Origin: Maratus speciosus
Taxonomy: Eukaryota > Arthropoda > Arachnida > Araneae > Salticidae
Direction: 5' to 3'
DNA length: 64,000 bases
Assembly: GCA_963932465.1 (NCBI GenBank)
Contig: OZ010786.1
Span: forward strand, 443,474,619-443,538,618
The translations under genes were made by a program, and so were the position numbers. Positions 11,367-23,781 of the stretch are shown one piece after another (position 1 is the stretch's first letter; every line of letters begins with the position of its first letter). A model generated the notes under the pieces. That model made no database searches. It saw only the letters and a list, made by a program, of their open reading frames with translations, and had not been told where the DNA came from.

Positions 11367-13016
11367 AAAAGAAAAAAAAGTGGTATACTTTTAAAAACAC
11401 ACTCTCATGATTACTTCTTGAAATACAATTTTCCAGGTATAAAAATCACCAAAAGAGTTTATAACCAGTAAGACAACCACTATGTATTTTTTATTTGTTG
11501 TTATTACTTGTATTTATTCACGCTTTATTGTTTTAATATCCACTTTATTATATTAATTTATTTATTGGGGAAAGAAGTGTTCGAATCACTTGCCCATGAA
11601 TGACAATATATGAAAGTTTCATGCATTTAAGTATGAAAATATTTTGTAATTGTGTGAGAAAAATTGTTTAAAATAATTTTATTGGTTAAGCAATGCAAAT
11701 CAGAAATATTATTAAAACTTGATATTAAGATTATTGAAGAAATAGCCAAATACTAAATAAAATGCAAAAAAGAAATTGAAAATGTTTTATGCGTTTTAAA
11801 CACGATTCATGCATTATTTAATGAAGAACCCCACTCTAATTGAGCAGTGACTCTTGTTTTGACATTACCAATACACATAGAATCCTAAGATGCTCTACGG
11901 ATGGTCTTTTAGTAATTTTTATACCCTTCGCAAAAATTTCCGTTTCAAAACAGGACCCTCGACAAAACTTTTCAATTCAAACAGAACCCTTCACAAAATT
12001 CTTTGTCTAAGACTTTTCTATCTTAAAACTGAACGTTTTATAAATTTAATCAGTTGAAAGCTAAATATAACCTGTCACTCTTACTTATGTGAAAGAAATA
12101 TATGTATTTTACATGCATATAACTTCTTAAAAATGTATAAACAAGAGCCTGAATATAACAAATATTTCAAATTCATAAAATTAAATTTTTCACAAATATA
12201 ACACATTGTTCACAATTTTTCAATTTCAGGACCTTCTGAGAAAAGCCTGGACTCTTTTTAAGTAATAAGTGTGCCATTATTATTATTATTATTTTCTTTT
12301 GCCAAGGAAGAAAAATTTTCTGGCACTTCAATTAGAATAATATGAAATTTTTATTCGAAGTACGGATAAAAAAGATCTCATTTTTACATAAAACGCTAGT
12401 GACTTTGCATATGAGAACATAATGCAATTTAAGTAATATAATCGTTTCAATTACATACAGTAAAAAAGAAAATCGAGTTTTTATATACTTAATTACACCA
12501 CGAATATAGTAAAAAAGTATTAACAAATGCATAAAAAAAAATAGTGTTTTGATAATACTTATTAAACATTTAAATAATACTGATTTCAAACACCTGCAAA
12601 AATTCATATTTGCTTACAAACATTGGCGGCTTGGCGGTGATATTTTCATTACGAAGACAAATCTTTACCTATCTCCCCACTAGTCCGCTCCTATTGGTTT
12701 AATTCATCAGTGTTGATTAAAAGTCAAACATTTTCCGAGCGAAGCGGAAAACGCTCGGTAAGCAAGTATACCGAGCAAAATTCTCTCCTTCATCAAGGTC
12801 AAGCAACTTTTGCTGACTGAAATGTTTTGTTGGCGAAAATGTTCTGTGAAAGAATGTCGTCTGATACGGCCATTGGTAGGTTTTTTGACTTGATTCCGTC
12901 ATGGTCGAAATATTCCAAGTGGGTATCGCTAAGTTCTGGAATATAAATGCATAGGTTTGCCATAGTTTGGACAAGCACATCTGACTAAACACAGCCCTAG
13001 CATCATACGTTGCTAT
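11367..13016. other. A+T-rich, no gene seen
   Basis: A TTA microsatellite at about 12276-12293. CCGAGCGAAGCGGAAAACGC-type text near 12735 with CTCGG repeats is G+C-richer and may be an element end, but no partner end was found. The frame 12717-13070 shows no motif. Confidence 0.5.
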
Positions 13017-13211
13017 CTGTGTTGCCAGTGGGCTACTTTTTAAAAATTCAGATTTCTTGTTTGGTACCACTTTTTTTAAATAATAAAATTCGCCTTATTT
13101 AATGACGTATTAATTAAGGAGAAAACAAGGGGAATTTTACCATTTCATAAAAGTGGTGCCAATCAAGAAGTCTAAATTAAAAAAAAAAAAAGTAGCCCAC
13201 TGGCAAAACTG
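13017..13211. mobile_element. Small foldback element
   Basis: GTTGCCAGTGGGCTAC (13020) is matched inverted by GTAGCCCACTGGCAAAAC (13193). The inversion continues inward through TTTCTTG-TTGG-ACCACTTTT to about 13095 and from 13130. The short centre is CTTATTTAATGACGTATTAA. No coding. Flanking target duplication was not resolved. Confidence 0.6.
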
Positions 13212-14030
13212 GTCGCTATGTATAGCTATTTTAAACAGATTTTCAGTAATTTGAAAAAAAAAAATGTCGTGAGGAGTAAGTAAGATAATTACATATTTAC
13301 ATGTCACAAGAGATTAAAAAACTAGCCTTGAAACAATTTTTAAATGTATTAACAATTTTTCACTGCGCACTTTCGGTATAGGGCTAGGGGTCTGATGACA
13401 AAACAAATTCCCTCTCGAATTTCAAATTTTTGAGCTCGAAAATACAGATCGAACTTATCTCTTGTGAACTGCTCTAATATACCTTTTCAGAGCGTAGGTA
13501 ATGTTTATGTGTTTAACTTCTGCCTGTGTTGCCAGTGTAAATACTTTGGCTTTTGTATCTAGTTCACGTGACGTATAGAAAAAAATTGTATGTATAATTA
13601 ATAAGTGTATAATTATTAAACTAATCATTCTTTATTTAAATGCAATTAAAAAACCAATTTTAATTGTTATAATTTAGTATTATTTAGCATAATTATAACA
13701 ATTTCATCTTCATAAATACCTGCAATATTAAGGACCTTAGCGGAAGATGGTGTTATGTAAACAAATCGAATTTCGTGAAAACTTTTTTGCCGTAAATTTT
13801 ATTGATTTATTTTCTGAATGGTAACATATGATTAAAAATTCAAAAGGTGGAACTGAACGCTCTCAGAAAAGCTTGTTAATATATAACTATTAATTATTGA
13901 AAATTATAGATTATTAAAATAATAAATATAAACAAATAATGTCTTATACAATTACGATCAATTAATTTTTTACTTAGTTCAGCTTTACAATAAGATTTAC
14001 ATGATGCCCATAAATTACACAGGTCTGCAA
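13212..14030. other. A+T-rich, nothing recognised
   Basis: No coding or repeat structure was seen. Confidence 0.55.
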
Positions 14031-14034
14031 TTAA

Positions 14035-14229
14035 CTGCTTCAGGGGCGGTGGGATATATTTTATCCCACCTACGATTAATGGAGAGGCACCAGAAAAATT
14101 ATATTAAATTTTACTTTTCTAATTTCGGTGGGAAAAAGTCGTAAAATTGCTTTTCCTTATTTTGCAGAAAATCTTCTTGCAGTACCTGTATGAATTCGAC
14201 ATTACAGGAACTACTTGCCCCTCAAAGGG
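14035..14229. mobile_element. piggyBac-like MITE (TTAA-type), copy 1
   Basis: After TTAA (14031-14034) comes CTGCTTCAGGGGCGGTGGGAT with a local hairpin (GGTGGGATA/TATCCCACC). The right end is TTGCCCCTCAAAGGG followed by TTAT, a one-base-changed TTAA. The same plan occurs at 44799-45009 and partly at 51670, so these are one family. TTAA targets and CCCTTTCAGGGG-type ends suggest mobilisation by a piggyBac transposase. Confidence 0.6.
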
Positions 14230-15606
14230 TTATAAGATTTAGTAACTTTTTCTTTTAGGTTTTTACTCATTGAAATGGGAAAAATACTTAAAAATTCCAT
14301 CACGTCAGGTTTCGTGTTTTTAGTTTAATTAAGCGCAAATTTCCTCCTTTTATCCTGAAATTTGGTATCCTGTTCTTGAGTAAAATGTCTTATCCAATAA
14401 TGATTCAATGCATTAATTTCATACTTCTAATTGTGAAACTCAAGCGATATACAAATAGAAAAAGCGAGTAATTTGAGGAACGAACAAATACAGCTACACA
14501 CAAACAAAAGCTTGTAACACTATTCATGCAACATCTATTGAAATGTAATGTGTAAGAAAAGATGGGAAGTATAATTTGGAACTTGTAGTGCAATTTTTAA
14601 CACAGCTACGTGCAATAAAATATTTAGTTTTTTTATCACATTTGTGCTTTTTTAATATAAACTCCCCATATTTTGCAACATTACTGTACGTGATGGAGGA
14701 AAATGGAGGTTATTTTTAGATTTACCCTGAAAAACATTTAATTACGAAAAATATCCCATGCAGCTGAAAAGAATTATTTTTTTGCAGACGCGTGTAATAG
14801 TGTCGTGTTTTCCTTACCTCATAACTTTGGATTTAAGAACATGACGAAAATGTTGCATATTCTTAAAGTACAACTAAAAAACGTTTTTTAATAACAAAAA
14901 CAAACTTACATACAGGGTTCGTACGGGTACCGTTATTTTAAAAGTCCAATATCAGAAAAATTTTATAGAAAAATAAATCTAGTTTAAACGGACAAAATTT
15001 CGCCTTATTTCAGGAAAGATTTTCCATAAGAAAATACTGGTACCGAAGAATTTCTTAGTCATGAAATTCAAGCACCCGTAACCTTGACATATACGTAAAG
15101 TTTCAACTACAAACGCTATTAATAAAATAATGATTATAATCAAATAATAATGTTAAAAATCTATTAAATGAATTAAAAGTTATTAATATGATGGATAATT
15201 AGATATAATACTTATTTAAATAGTTTCCATCACTCCTTTTTGATGAATCTGATAAATACGAGGGGCGTTCCGCAAATCAGTTTTGTCAATTTTTTCACAC
15301 TGAAATTTTATTGCTGTAAGGAAATGTACTTTACTGACTGTAGTGTGTGTGTATGAGGGCCTTTATCATGAAAGGACCCGAAATATATGCCACACAGGTT
15401 GAGGTATATGAGTTCGAGAGGCTATTTTTCTCTCGCTTTGGACATTGTAAGTGGTGATTGATTGTGCACTTGGAAGGAAGGCTATCCTCATAGAAGGTCA
15501 AAAAAGCCACCTAATTGTTCTGAGCCGAAAGCCACCCTCATAGTAGATGAAAAGCGGCACCTAATTGCTCTGAGCTGACAAAGACTGATTTTATTAGATA
15601 TAGTCC
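14230..15606. other. A+T-rich with single transposon ends
   Basis: CAGGGTTCGTACGGGTACCG at 14913 follows TA and resembles the ends at 6044 and 23205. TACGAGGGGCGTTCCGC at 15259 resembles a mariner end. Partners are not assigned. CACCTAATTG-TCTGAGC is repeated at 15509 and 15558. Confidence 0.5.
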
Positions 15607-16166
15607 AAGAGCTGTTAAACATTTTAGGGAAGGTATTTGAGGCACCCTGAAAATTTGTGCAACACTTCTTTTGTAATGCCTGAATACAAAATCGAATGTC
15701 TGGCTGAAGGATCGGGGCTCAAAACCTGTGCCAGACAAAAAATGGCACTTGACACGTGTCTGGCACAGTTTTTGTGCCGACTAAAGTGTCTGTTATTTTC
15801 AAAATATTTTTTTCTAAGCATAAATATTATTGTGCCTCAATCTCAGCGTGCCTCAAATACATTTTTTGGGTAGTCAAAAAATGGCACTTGACACGTGTCT
15901 GGCACAGTTTTTGGGCCGACTAAAGTGTCTGTCATTTAAAAAAAATTTTTTCTAAGTATAAATATTATTCTGTTTCAATCTCAGCTGGCCTCAAATACCT
16001 TTTTTGGGTAGTGTCAAAAAATGGCACTTGGCACGTGTCTGGCACAGGTTTTGGGCCACCATCCTTCAGCCAGACATTCGATTTTGTATTCAGGCATTAC
16101 AAAAGAAGTGTTGCACAAATTTTCAGGGTGCCTCAAATACCTACTCAAAAATGTTCAACAGCTTTC
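15607..16166. mobile_element. Foldback element with internal 140-bp tandem repeats
   Basis: Arms at 15607-15722 and 16046-16166 are inverted copies including GGTATTTGAGGCACCCTG, GCAACACTTCTTTTGTAATG and CGAATGTCTGGCTGAAGGAT. Between them a unit of about 140 bp starting AAAAAATGGCACTTG-CACGTGTCTGGCACAG occurs two and a half times (from about 15737, 15877 and 16017). The overlapping reading frames here are artefacts of the inverted arms. Autonomous partner not seen. Confidence 0.75.
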
Positions 16167-16754
16167 CTACTAATAGTTCTCACGGGGGTTCCATGGAGTG
16201 ACATAATTTTTTTAGTGAGCCAGTAAAAAGGAACTTTGAAAGTGACATCATTTGTTAGTTCTCTTATAGGGATTGACTAAAACTCTCACGCTAATTAACT
16301 TTTTTTCTCGGGGAAGGAAAATGATTAAGAAGTGAGAGTCAGTCTGTGAAAAGGGTTCGTGTGTGAAGTTGCTGGCACGGACGAGGGGAGGATAAATTTC
16401 TACGCAGCCGATAGCACGAAAGGTGCTGCAAACCTGCGTTGAGCCCAGGGCTCAGGAACGTCGACAAGGCGTGTTTACTATTTAGCTGTCAGGATAGTGA
16501 AATACTTTTCTGTCATTATCTACTCCTTATCATCTGAGCTAAAAGTTATGACTTTGGAACAGACTCTATACATCTGCGGATGGTATATGACAACGACCCA
16601 TGATTTTTATATTTTTGTTATTTTCTACTTAACCCAGAGTTCAATAAATATTTTTTGTTTAACCTCTGATGTAGAATAAGAATGCTTTTTATCCGCTACT
16701 GGTCAACTCACTGATCGAGAAGCATTTTCCATCTTGCTAAAAAAATAAATGATG

Positions 16755-17150
16755 GCATCATGAATTAGACACCTTGCACTACTTTTCGGCTTAGTCATAA
16801 CAGACACTGTCGTAGCGTGCAATCAGTTTGAAGAAACCACTCTGGTAAAACTCGGTACCCTGCGATGCAAGCAATTGCCGGACAGCCTGCTCCACCTCAA
16901 CATTGTTTTGGAACTGACGACCTGAGAGTGCGGCTTAGTCCTGGTCCCGGATCACAAGATCGCAAAAATAGAAATCAGCCTAGTTCACTTGATACATTCA
17001 AAACAATGCTGAGGTGGAACAAGCTGTGCGACAATTAATTGCATCGCAGGGCTCCGAGTTTTATGAGAGTGGTTTCTCCAAACTGATTGCAAGCTGCGAC
17101 AAATGTCTCAACGTCGGCAGCGACTATGTCGAAAAATAGCGCAAGGTGTA
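16755..17150. pseudogene. Palindrome of two mariner transposase C-terminal ends
   Basis: On the plus strand, about 17000-17140 encodes AEVEQAVRQLIASQGS, then EFYESGFSKLIASCDKCLN and DYVEK before a stop, the usual carboxy-terminal end of one mariner subgroup. The minus strand at about 16800-16912 encodes a diverged copy (EVEQAVRQLLASQGT, EFYQSGFFKLIARYD) with a stop inside the ending. The two copies face head to head around 16953. The catalytic DD(D/E) part is missing from both, so neither is functional. It is either a foldback derivative or two nested deletion copies. Confidence 0.75.
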
Positions 17151-17213
17151 TAGTTCAAGAGGGCTTAGTATATATTTTTTGGCAATAATGTTTCTGTGTA
17201 AAACAAAATGACG

Positions 17214-17330
17214 AAACTTACAAGGGAACCACTTTTGGTGTTGCTCGCACTTAGCATCGAGACCATGCGCATCTTAAAGTCCTATATTACGAAGTTTCAG
17301 AATCAATAAAAAAATTTTGTTAAAATAATA
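17214..17330 (+). repeat. Left member of a widely separated inverted pair
   Basis: The sequence ACAAGGGAACCACTTTTGG, then TTGCTCGCAC-TAGCA-CGAGACC, reappears inverted at about 24215-24325. Similarity continues through TTTTGTTAAAAT. The preceding GAAACT is also shared. Whether these are the two ends of one 7.1-kb element or two separate fragments cannot be told here. Confidence 0.6.
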
Positions 17331-17834
17331 TATATTGATTTTACAGTAGCATAACTTTCTGAAAATGCAATTTTCGTGACCACTTATCAGACAGTTAAAA
17401 ATCGGACACTTTTTTAAAGAAAAGTATTTAAAAATAAAAATTAGTTAAAATAAGTATAAAATATTGAAAAAAGTTTAAAAATTCCTTCAAGAACCCGCGA
17501 ATTTGATTTTGTTCAACATTATATTCTCATTTTTGGCGGGGAAACAGTTGGCGTTTTTTTTTTCAAAGTAGATCTTTCTGGCAACCTTAGCCAAATGTCA
17601 TTGCTGTTTGTCTTGTTTGAGGAGTGGTTTGGATTTCAGTAGAAATTGTAATGTCCGACCTAATTAGCCACAGTAATTTTTCTAAATTACGTAAAAATAA
17701 TAATTTACTTTGTAATTACTTTTAACAAGCTACCATTTACTACAGCAACATTTCATTTTAAACATTCGAAACTTTATTCCATTCGATTTCAAAAGAAAAG
17801 TGTTACTTTTATAGAATTATATTTATTACTTTTT

Positions 17835-18817
17835 AGCTCACAGGCTATCAAAGCCTGAGAGCTTATGTGCCCGCCCGTTCTGCATGTACGTACGTAACGC
17901 GATAACTCCTGATAGAAATATCCGAATTGCTTCAATGTTTTTTTCAAGGCTCATTCTGATAAGGCGCTTCCCTGATTAGTTTGGGGGTTCATTGTTTAAG
18001 TATAAAGGGGGAAAGGGGGTTACCCCCTAGCTTAATTTAGATAAATGGGTTTTTCTTGTAGGATTATTCGATTTGCTCCAAATTTGGTATACCGGTTTAT
18101 TATGTTAAGGAGCTTCCCCGGTTAGATTTGGAGGTTCATTACTTAAGTATAAAAGGGGGGCTAGTCCCCCCTTAACTTAGATAAATGGGTTTTTCATGTA
18201 GAATTATTCGATTTGCTCCAAAATTGTTATACCGGTTTATTATATTAAAGAGCTGCCTTGTTTAGATTTGGAGGTTCATTGGTTAAGTATAAAGGAGGGA
18301 AAGGGGGTTACCCCCTCCCTTAATTTATATAATGGGCTTTTCATGAAGAATTATTCGATTTGCTTCAAATTTGATATACCAGTTTATTCCGATAGGGCGC
18401 TTCTTTCATTTGATTTGGAGGTTCATTGGTTAAGTATAAAAGGGGTAAAGGGGGGGGGCAAATCCAATTTACTTTATTTTTTTTTTTTTTTTTTTTTTTT
18501 TTTGCTAGGTTTATTCTGATAAGGAGATTTTCTGATGAGATTTGAAGGTTCATTGGTTCAGCATAAAGGGTGAAATGGGGAGCTAATAACCCCCTTAATT
18601 TAGATAAATGGCGTTTTCATCCAGAATTCCCTGATTTGCTTCAAATTCAGTTTGCCAGTTTATTATGTAAACGAGCTTCCCTGATTAGTTTGGGAGATTC
18701 ATTGAGTAAAAAGGGTATAAAGGGAAAAACGGAGGCTACTCCCCCTTCATTTATATTTTGAGGGTATTCTTAGAAATAAGAGTATAATATACAATTAGTG
18801 GGAATAGCCTGTGAGCT
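17835..18817. mobile_element. Tandem array of ~155-bp units bounded by inverted repeats
   Basis: AGCTCACAGGCTAT (17835-17848) and ATAGCCTGTGAGCT (18804-18817) are perfect inverses. Between them five to six units carry GATTTGGAGGTTCATTGGTTA, TATAAAGGGGG, GGGGTTACCCCCT and GATTATTCGATTTGCTC-like phrases at spacings of roughly 150 to 160 bp. The first part, CGTACGTAACGCGATAACTC, is outside the repeats. A poly(T) run (18477-18503) interrupts one unit. No coding. Confidence 0.75.
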
Positions 18818-18860
18818 CAATGCCGTCAGTTTAACTGGACATTTTTCTTTTTATTATATA

Positions 18861-21804
18861 CTAGCAAACCCCGCGGCTTTGCTCGCGTAATATTTGAAAT
18901 ATGCCAAGTGATATTTATATGTCTAATTTTTATTAAAAGGTACTAACTAAATTTTTACTTATTACTTTTAAGAATAATTAAAAAATTACTATTTAAAACA
19001 CAGTTTGATTAAACATCATTATTACGCTGCATTAGGCAGAAATGAGACATAAATTAATAAAACTAAATAAATGATAATTTAGAAAATATTTTGAAACCTT
19101 TATGCTCATTTAATACGCTCATTTCAGTATTCATTTGAAGTTTGTAATTTTTTTGAAACCATCTTCTTACATCTTAAAATTAACTATCATGTCAAATTCC
19201 AAGTCCTACCATCTCTCTCAACAGAAAGGGCCATGTTGAATTAGGAACTATCACCATTAATTTGCCAACATTAATTTTGAAATCGGTTTGTTATTTTTAA
19301 TATTCCACAGAAACGTAATTTAGAAAGCTTTTAAAGGCCTTTTATAGAACGTTTGTTGTTCCTGTAAACCCCAGGTGGTAGAATCATCGGCCTGTGTAGG
19401 ATCAGAGACTGTTGCCATTGATTCGCAACTATTACTTTTATAATCGGTTTATATTCCCTGAAATTGCATAGATATCGTAATTTAGGACTTTTTTAGAATG
19501 CTTTTCACACCTCCCCTTCGCTTCAACCCTTTTTAATTCGAATTTATTTTCGACAGTCCTTCGAGGGCATTTATATTTTATAAGTAACTACAATGCCATA
19601 TTTAAAGTTTCTAGCCTTTTCAGTATCACAGAAATGGCAATTTAGAAAGTTTTTAGCTCCTGCAACCCTCTGGTGGTAGTAGCACAGATATAAAATATAG
19701 CTTATGTTTGAGCAGGTTCTAACACCAACAATTTGTCATCATTAATTTTTAATTGGTTTCGTATTTGATAAGATTGTAATTTATAACGCTTTTCACTTAC
19801 TTCATCTTTTTAAATTTGGAATTTTCTTTCGACTATTCTTAGAAAGCAGCTGTATCTTGTAAGTAAATACCATGCCATACTTCAAAGTGTTAGACCCCTC
19901 AGTTGTGCAAAAAACGCAAATTAGAACATGTTTTGCTTTTGCAACCCTCAGATGGTAGTGACAGCAACATAAAATATAACCTATGTTATAGCAGGGACTA
20001 TCACCATTGATTTGCAACCATTACTTTTGAAATAGCTTTGGTATTTCCTGAGATTGAGTATAAATCGCAATTTAGAACGTTTTTAGAACGCCTTTTGCGC
20101 ATTTTCACCCCTTTTTAAATTTCTAATTTTTTCGAAACTGATCTTAAAGATCATTTATATCTGATAAATATGTACCTTGCCTAATTTTAAGTTGCTAGCC
20201 CGTACCGATCACAAAAATCGAAATTTAGAACGCTTTTTTGCTCCTGCAACGTCTAGGTGATAGTGATACCCACATAAAATAGCGTCTATGTTAGAGCAGA
20301 GTCTGTCAGCATCAATTTCCTACCCTTTCTTTTGAAATCAGTTTGATTCTTCCTGAGATATCGCTGACAAATCGGCATTTGGAACGTTTTTATAACACTT
20401 TTCGCGCATTTTGCTCCTGCATCTCCTCTGGGGTAGTGGAAACAGATATAAAATATAGCCTAACTTCGATCGAGATCTGTCAGCATAATTTTTACACCAT
20501 CATATTTGAAATCGGTTCAGTACTTCCTAAGATTGCATAGAAATCGCAATTTAGAACGTTTTTTACAACGCTTTTTGCGCATTTTGACTCCCTTTTAAAT
20601 TTCGATTTTTTAGGAAATTCCCTTAGAGATCATTGATATCTTATAATTAACTACCATTCCAAATTTCACGATTCTAGGCCCTTCCGTAACGCAAAAACCG
20701 CAATTTAGAACCTTTTTCCCCTGCACCCCCTTTGGGGTAGTGTCACCGACATAAAACATAGCCTATGTTGGAGCAAGGGTTGTCACCGTCATTTTGACAC
20801 CATTATTTATTAAATCGGTTTGGTATTTTCTGAGATTGTGTAGAAACCACCATTTAGAACGTTTTTTAGAACGCTTTTCGCGCATTTTCACCCCTTTTAA
20901 ATTTCGAATCGTTTAAGAACTGTTCTTAGAAATCCTTTATACCTAATAAGTAGCTAATATTTCAAATTTCATATTTCTAGGCCCTCCAGTAACACATAAA
21001 TCGCATTTTTAGAACGTTTTTTTGATCATGCACCCCCTTTGGGGTAGTGTCCCCGACATGAAACATAGCCTGTCTTAGAGGAAGCGTTGTCACCATCATT
21101 TTGACACTAATATTTTTTTTAATCGGTTTGGTATTTCCTGAGATTGTGCAGAAACTACCATTTAGAACGTTTTTTAGAACGCTTTTTGTGCATTTTCACC
21201 CCTTTTAAATTTCGAATTGTTTAAGAACTGTTCTTAGACACCATTTATATCTTATAAGTAACTAATATTCCAAATTTCATATTTCTAGGCCCTTCAGTAA
21301 CGCAAAAATCGCATTTTTAGAACGTTTTTTGCTCCTGCACCCCCTTTGGGGTAGTGGCACCGACATAAAATATAACCTATGTTCTAAGTTGGACTAACAC
21401 CACCATTTTGATTCCATTACTTTTGAAATCGGTTTGGTATTTCCTGAGATTGTGTAGAAACTACCATTTAGAACGTTTTTTAGAACGCTTTTTGTGCATT
21501 TTCACCCCTTTTAAATTTCGAATTGTTTAAGAACTGTTCTTAGACACCATTTATATCTTATAAGTAACTAATATTCCAAATTTCCTATTTCTAGGCCCTT
21601 CAGTAACGCAAAAATCGCGTTTTTAGAACGTTTTTTGCTCCTGCACCCCCTTTGGGTAGTGACACCGACATAAAATATAGCCTATGGTCTAAGTTGGACT
21701 GACACCATCATTTTGATACCATTACTTTTGGAATCGGTTCGGTAGTTCTAGAGCTTACCTCCTACAAATAAACAATTTTTACCTCTTTATAATATGAGTA
21801 TAGA
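18861..21804 (-). mobile_element. Non-autonomous Helitron with internal 305-bp tandem array
   Basis: Read on the minus strand, the 5' end is TCTATACTCATATTATAAAG preceded by A (position 21805 is t). The 3' end is CTAG (18861-18864) followed by T, with a hairpin CGCGAGC-AAA-GCCGCG just inside. A|TC...hairpin...CTAG|T is the Helitron signature. No Rep/helicase frame is present. Most of the body (about 19100-21760) is a tandem array of roughly 305-bp units, best kept at the 5' side. Confidence 0.82.
19100..21760. repeat. Tandem array, ~305-bp unit, eight or nine copies
   Basis: Each unit has TTAGAACGTTTTTTAGAACG, TTTTCACCCCTTTTAAATT, TAACTA-TATTCCAAATTTC, GCACCCCCTTTGGGGTAGTG and GGTATTTCCTGAGATTG. 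The last phrase recurs near 20524 (changed), 20827, 21135 and 21442, a period of about 305 bp. Units near 21 kb are almost identical while those near 19 kb are strongly diverged, and one unit near 20350-20520 is shortened to about 170 bp. It lies wholly inside the Helitron. Confidence 0.85.
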
Positions 21805-22249
21805 TATAGATTTATCGTCTGCATAGAAAATTAAAAGAAAAACCTAATATTTGTTTCTTATGCTATCAATTACGCTGATAAGCAAAAAATGACTTTTTAA
21901 TTTTTTCTTAAATTTAAAGATAATATTCCAGTTATATACACTCTTGAGTAAGTAAAAATGATATTAGAAATATTTACTTGTTTCTTATTTTTATTTATTT
22001 ATTTATTTATTTATTTATTTTTTTAACGAAGGATATGTATTTATAAGCTATTACCATATAATACAATGTAGGAGATCGTACAATAATGCATAATAATAAT
22101 ACATAAATGTGAAATCTACCAGCAGTATACTTGTACACTGTTTATGCACATTTTTCACATATTTTCCACACATTTTACGCCACTGAGCACAATTTGAGGG
22201 TATTAATTTTAGTACATTAGTACCTATTTTTGCGTTTACATTAATGTTC
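21805..22249. other. A+T-rich, no gene seen
   Basis: A TTTA microsatellite at about 21988-22021. Otherwise nothing. Confidence 0.6.
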
Positions 22250-22440
22250 TGAATCTTCTCTCTTGATGAACAAACAGAAATCGGCAAGCATTGCTGCGTT
22301 TAATTCCGATCGATAACGAGACTCCACAGCCGAAATTTGTTGGTGAAATCATTCAACATGCTCGTCGCTAACTGCTCCTATATTATCTGGGAAAAAATCA
22401 ATGTGAGAGTGCAAGAAATGAAACTTTAATGAAATGTGAC
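22250..22440 (-). pseudogene. Fragment of a conserved uncharacterised protein (FLHSHLDFFP type)
   Basis: One minus-strand frame reads MSLKFH, then FLHSHIDFFPDNIGAVSDE, a stop, then FHQQISAVESRYRSE, MLADFCLF and a final stop. This recalls a widespread invertebrate protein of unknown function with a core like FLHSHLDFFPENLGAVSDE and GERFHQDI, often seen in many genomic copies and probably tied to a transposon. Recognition is from memory of the family, with no search run. The in-frame TGA falls at the place of a conserved arginine codon (CGA to TGA). Neither the start of the protein nor element ends could be traced. Confidence 0.6.
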
Positions 22441-23780
22441 AATTTAGAATTTTAAAATTGTTTACATATTTTGAACTATACAGTTGTAGTTTGTAGCTTT
22501 GTTATTCCCTAAAAAATTATGCACATCGTCCTTGAATCCGTCGAAGCCATCAAACTTCAGATTCAGGTATACCTTGATAAATATAGGGGCTGATTATGAT
22601 TTGGTGTAAATCACTAAACAGTTGGGGCTGCTACGCTTTCATGATTTTCGCAATAGCTCTATCTCAAAAACTAATGCACGGATTTTCATCAAACTTCAGA
22701 TTCAGTCAGAAGTTAACATAAGTTGTTGCGGAATACATTTAGTGTAAATCATCCAACAGGTGGTGCTTCCATGCTGCATTTTGCAGGATTTACACTATTT
22801 TAGCAATAGTTATATCTCAAGAATTAATGCGCGGAATTTAATATCTTTAGAATCCTCATGATGGGCATAGCTTGCCATTAATGTTAGCACTCTGATCGTG
22901 AATTTTGTAGTATTAACATGTATGAGATAGAAGAAAGTTTTGGGATTGGCACATCCGACTAATTTTTTCCGTCTGTTGTATATGTTATTTTAAAATTTTC
23001 TAGATTTCTACTGCCACAGTCTGAAATTCCCTCCACACACCACACTTTCCGGTCATTTGAATGTTTAAAACTTGTATTTGCAAAAATGAAACCCTTTATT
23101 AAAAAATGTATATTATAATTTATTTGTTTATTTAATTTGAAAGTCCTTATATATTTTTTATTTTGGTCCTTGAATGTCCTTGGTTTTTATTTAAAGAAAT
23201 GCGTACGAACCCTGTATTATTCTATCTATATATATTTATTTCTGCTTTCTCCTCTCCCTGTAAAAACTATACGAAGTTAAAATAGTCCTGCATATGAATT
23301 GGTGCTTATTATGTTTTGGTATAAATCGCCCAACGAATGAGCTGCTGTGCTGCATTTTTCACGTAGACGAAACACATCTTATTGGCTCCTAGATGCTGAT
23401 ATTTGTTCAATTTCAGGGTCATTAGACTGCAGAAACAAAGTACTTTAAAAGGCAATAAAATAACACTGTGAGATATATTTAAACACATATAGCTCTAAAA
23501 CGGAAACCAACTTCACCTTTTGTGAATACTTCCTAAATTCCCAAAGATATGTGTACTTAAATCTGTTCAAATTTTCAAAGAAATAATTTCTTGTTTATCA
23601 GTGTTATTAAAAAAAACTCGCAATCTGATCTAATTCTAGTAATGTGCACTGTACATTTACTCTTCGGATACAGCGAGCGGACAAATTGTAGCGCCATATT
23701 TGTTGACTCAACTCACTTTTGGCGTGAAATAAACAAAAAAAAATTTAATAATAAAAATTTTAAAGTATAAAAAAGTATAT
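22441..23780. other. Short duplications and one transposon end
   Basis: ATCAAACTTCAGATTCAG occurs at 22550 and 22688, and GGTGTAAATCA-C-AACAG words near 22600 are echoed near 22740, so a degenerate repeat of about 140 bp is likely. GTACGAACCCTGTAT near 23203 is a transposon-end type shared with 6470. Nothing else. Confidence 0.5.
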
Positions 23781-23781
23781 A

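Noticed and set aside
15538..16226. Several overlapping 60-78-codon frames on both strands
   Set aside because: They come from the inverted arms and 140-bp repeats of one foldback element and carry mutually inverted peptides; no protein family fits.
18268..18761. Frames with MEVHWLSIK repeats
   Set aside because: They are translations of the 155-bp tandem units. The frame changes from unit to unit and a poly(T) run encodes the phenylalanine stretch.
19100..21760. CRISPR array
   Set aside because: Units are about 305 bp and repeat throughout, with no short repeat-spacer alternation, and the DNA is animal-like.
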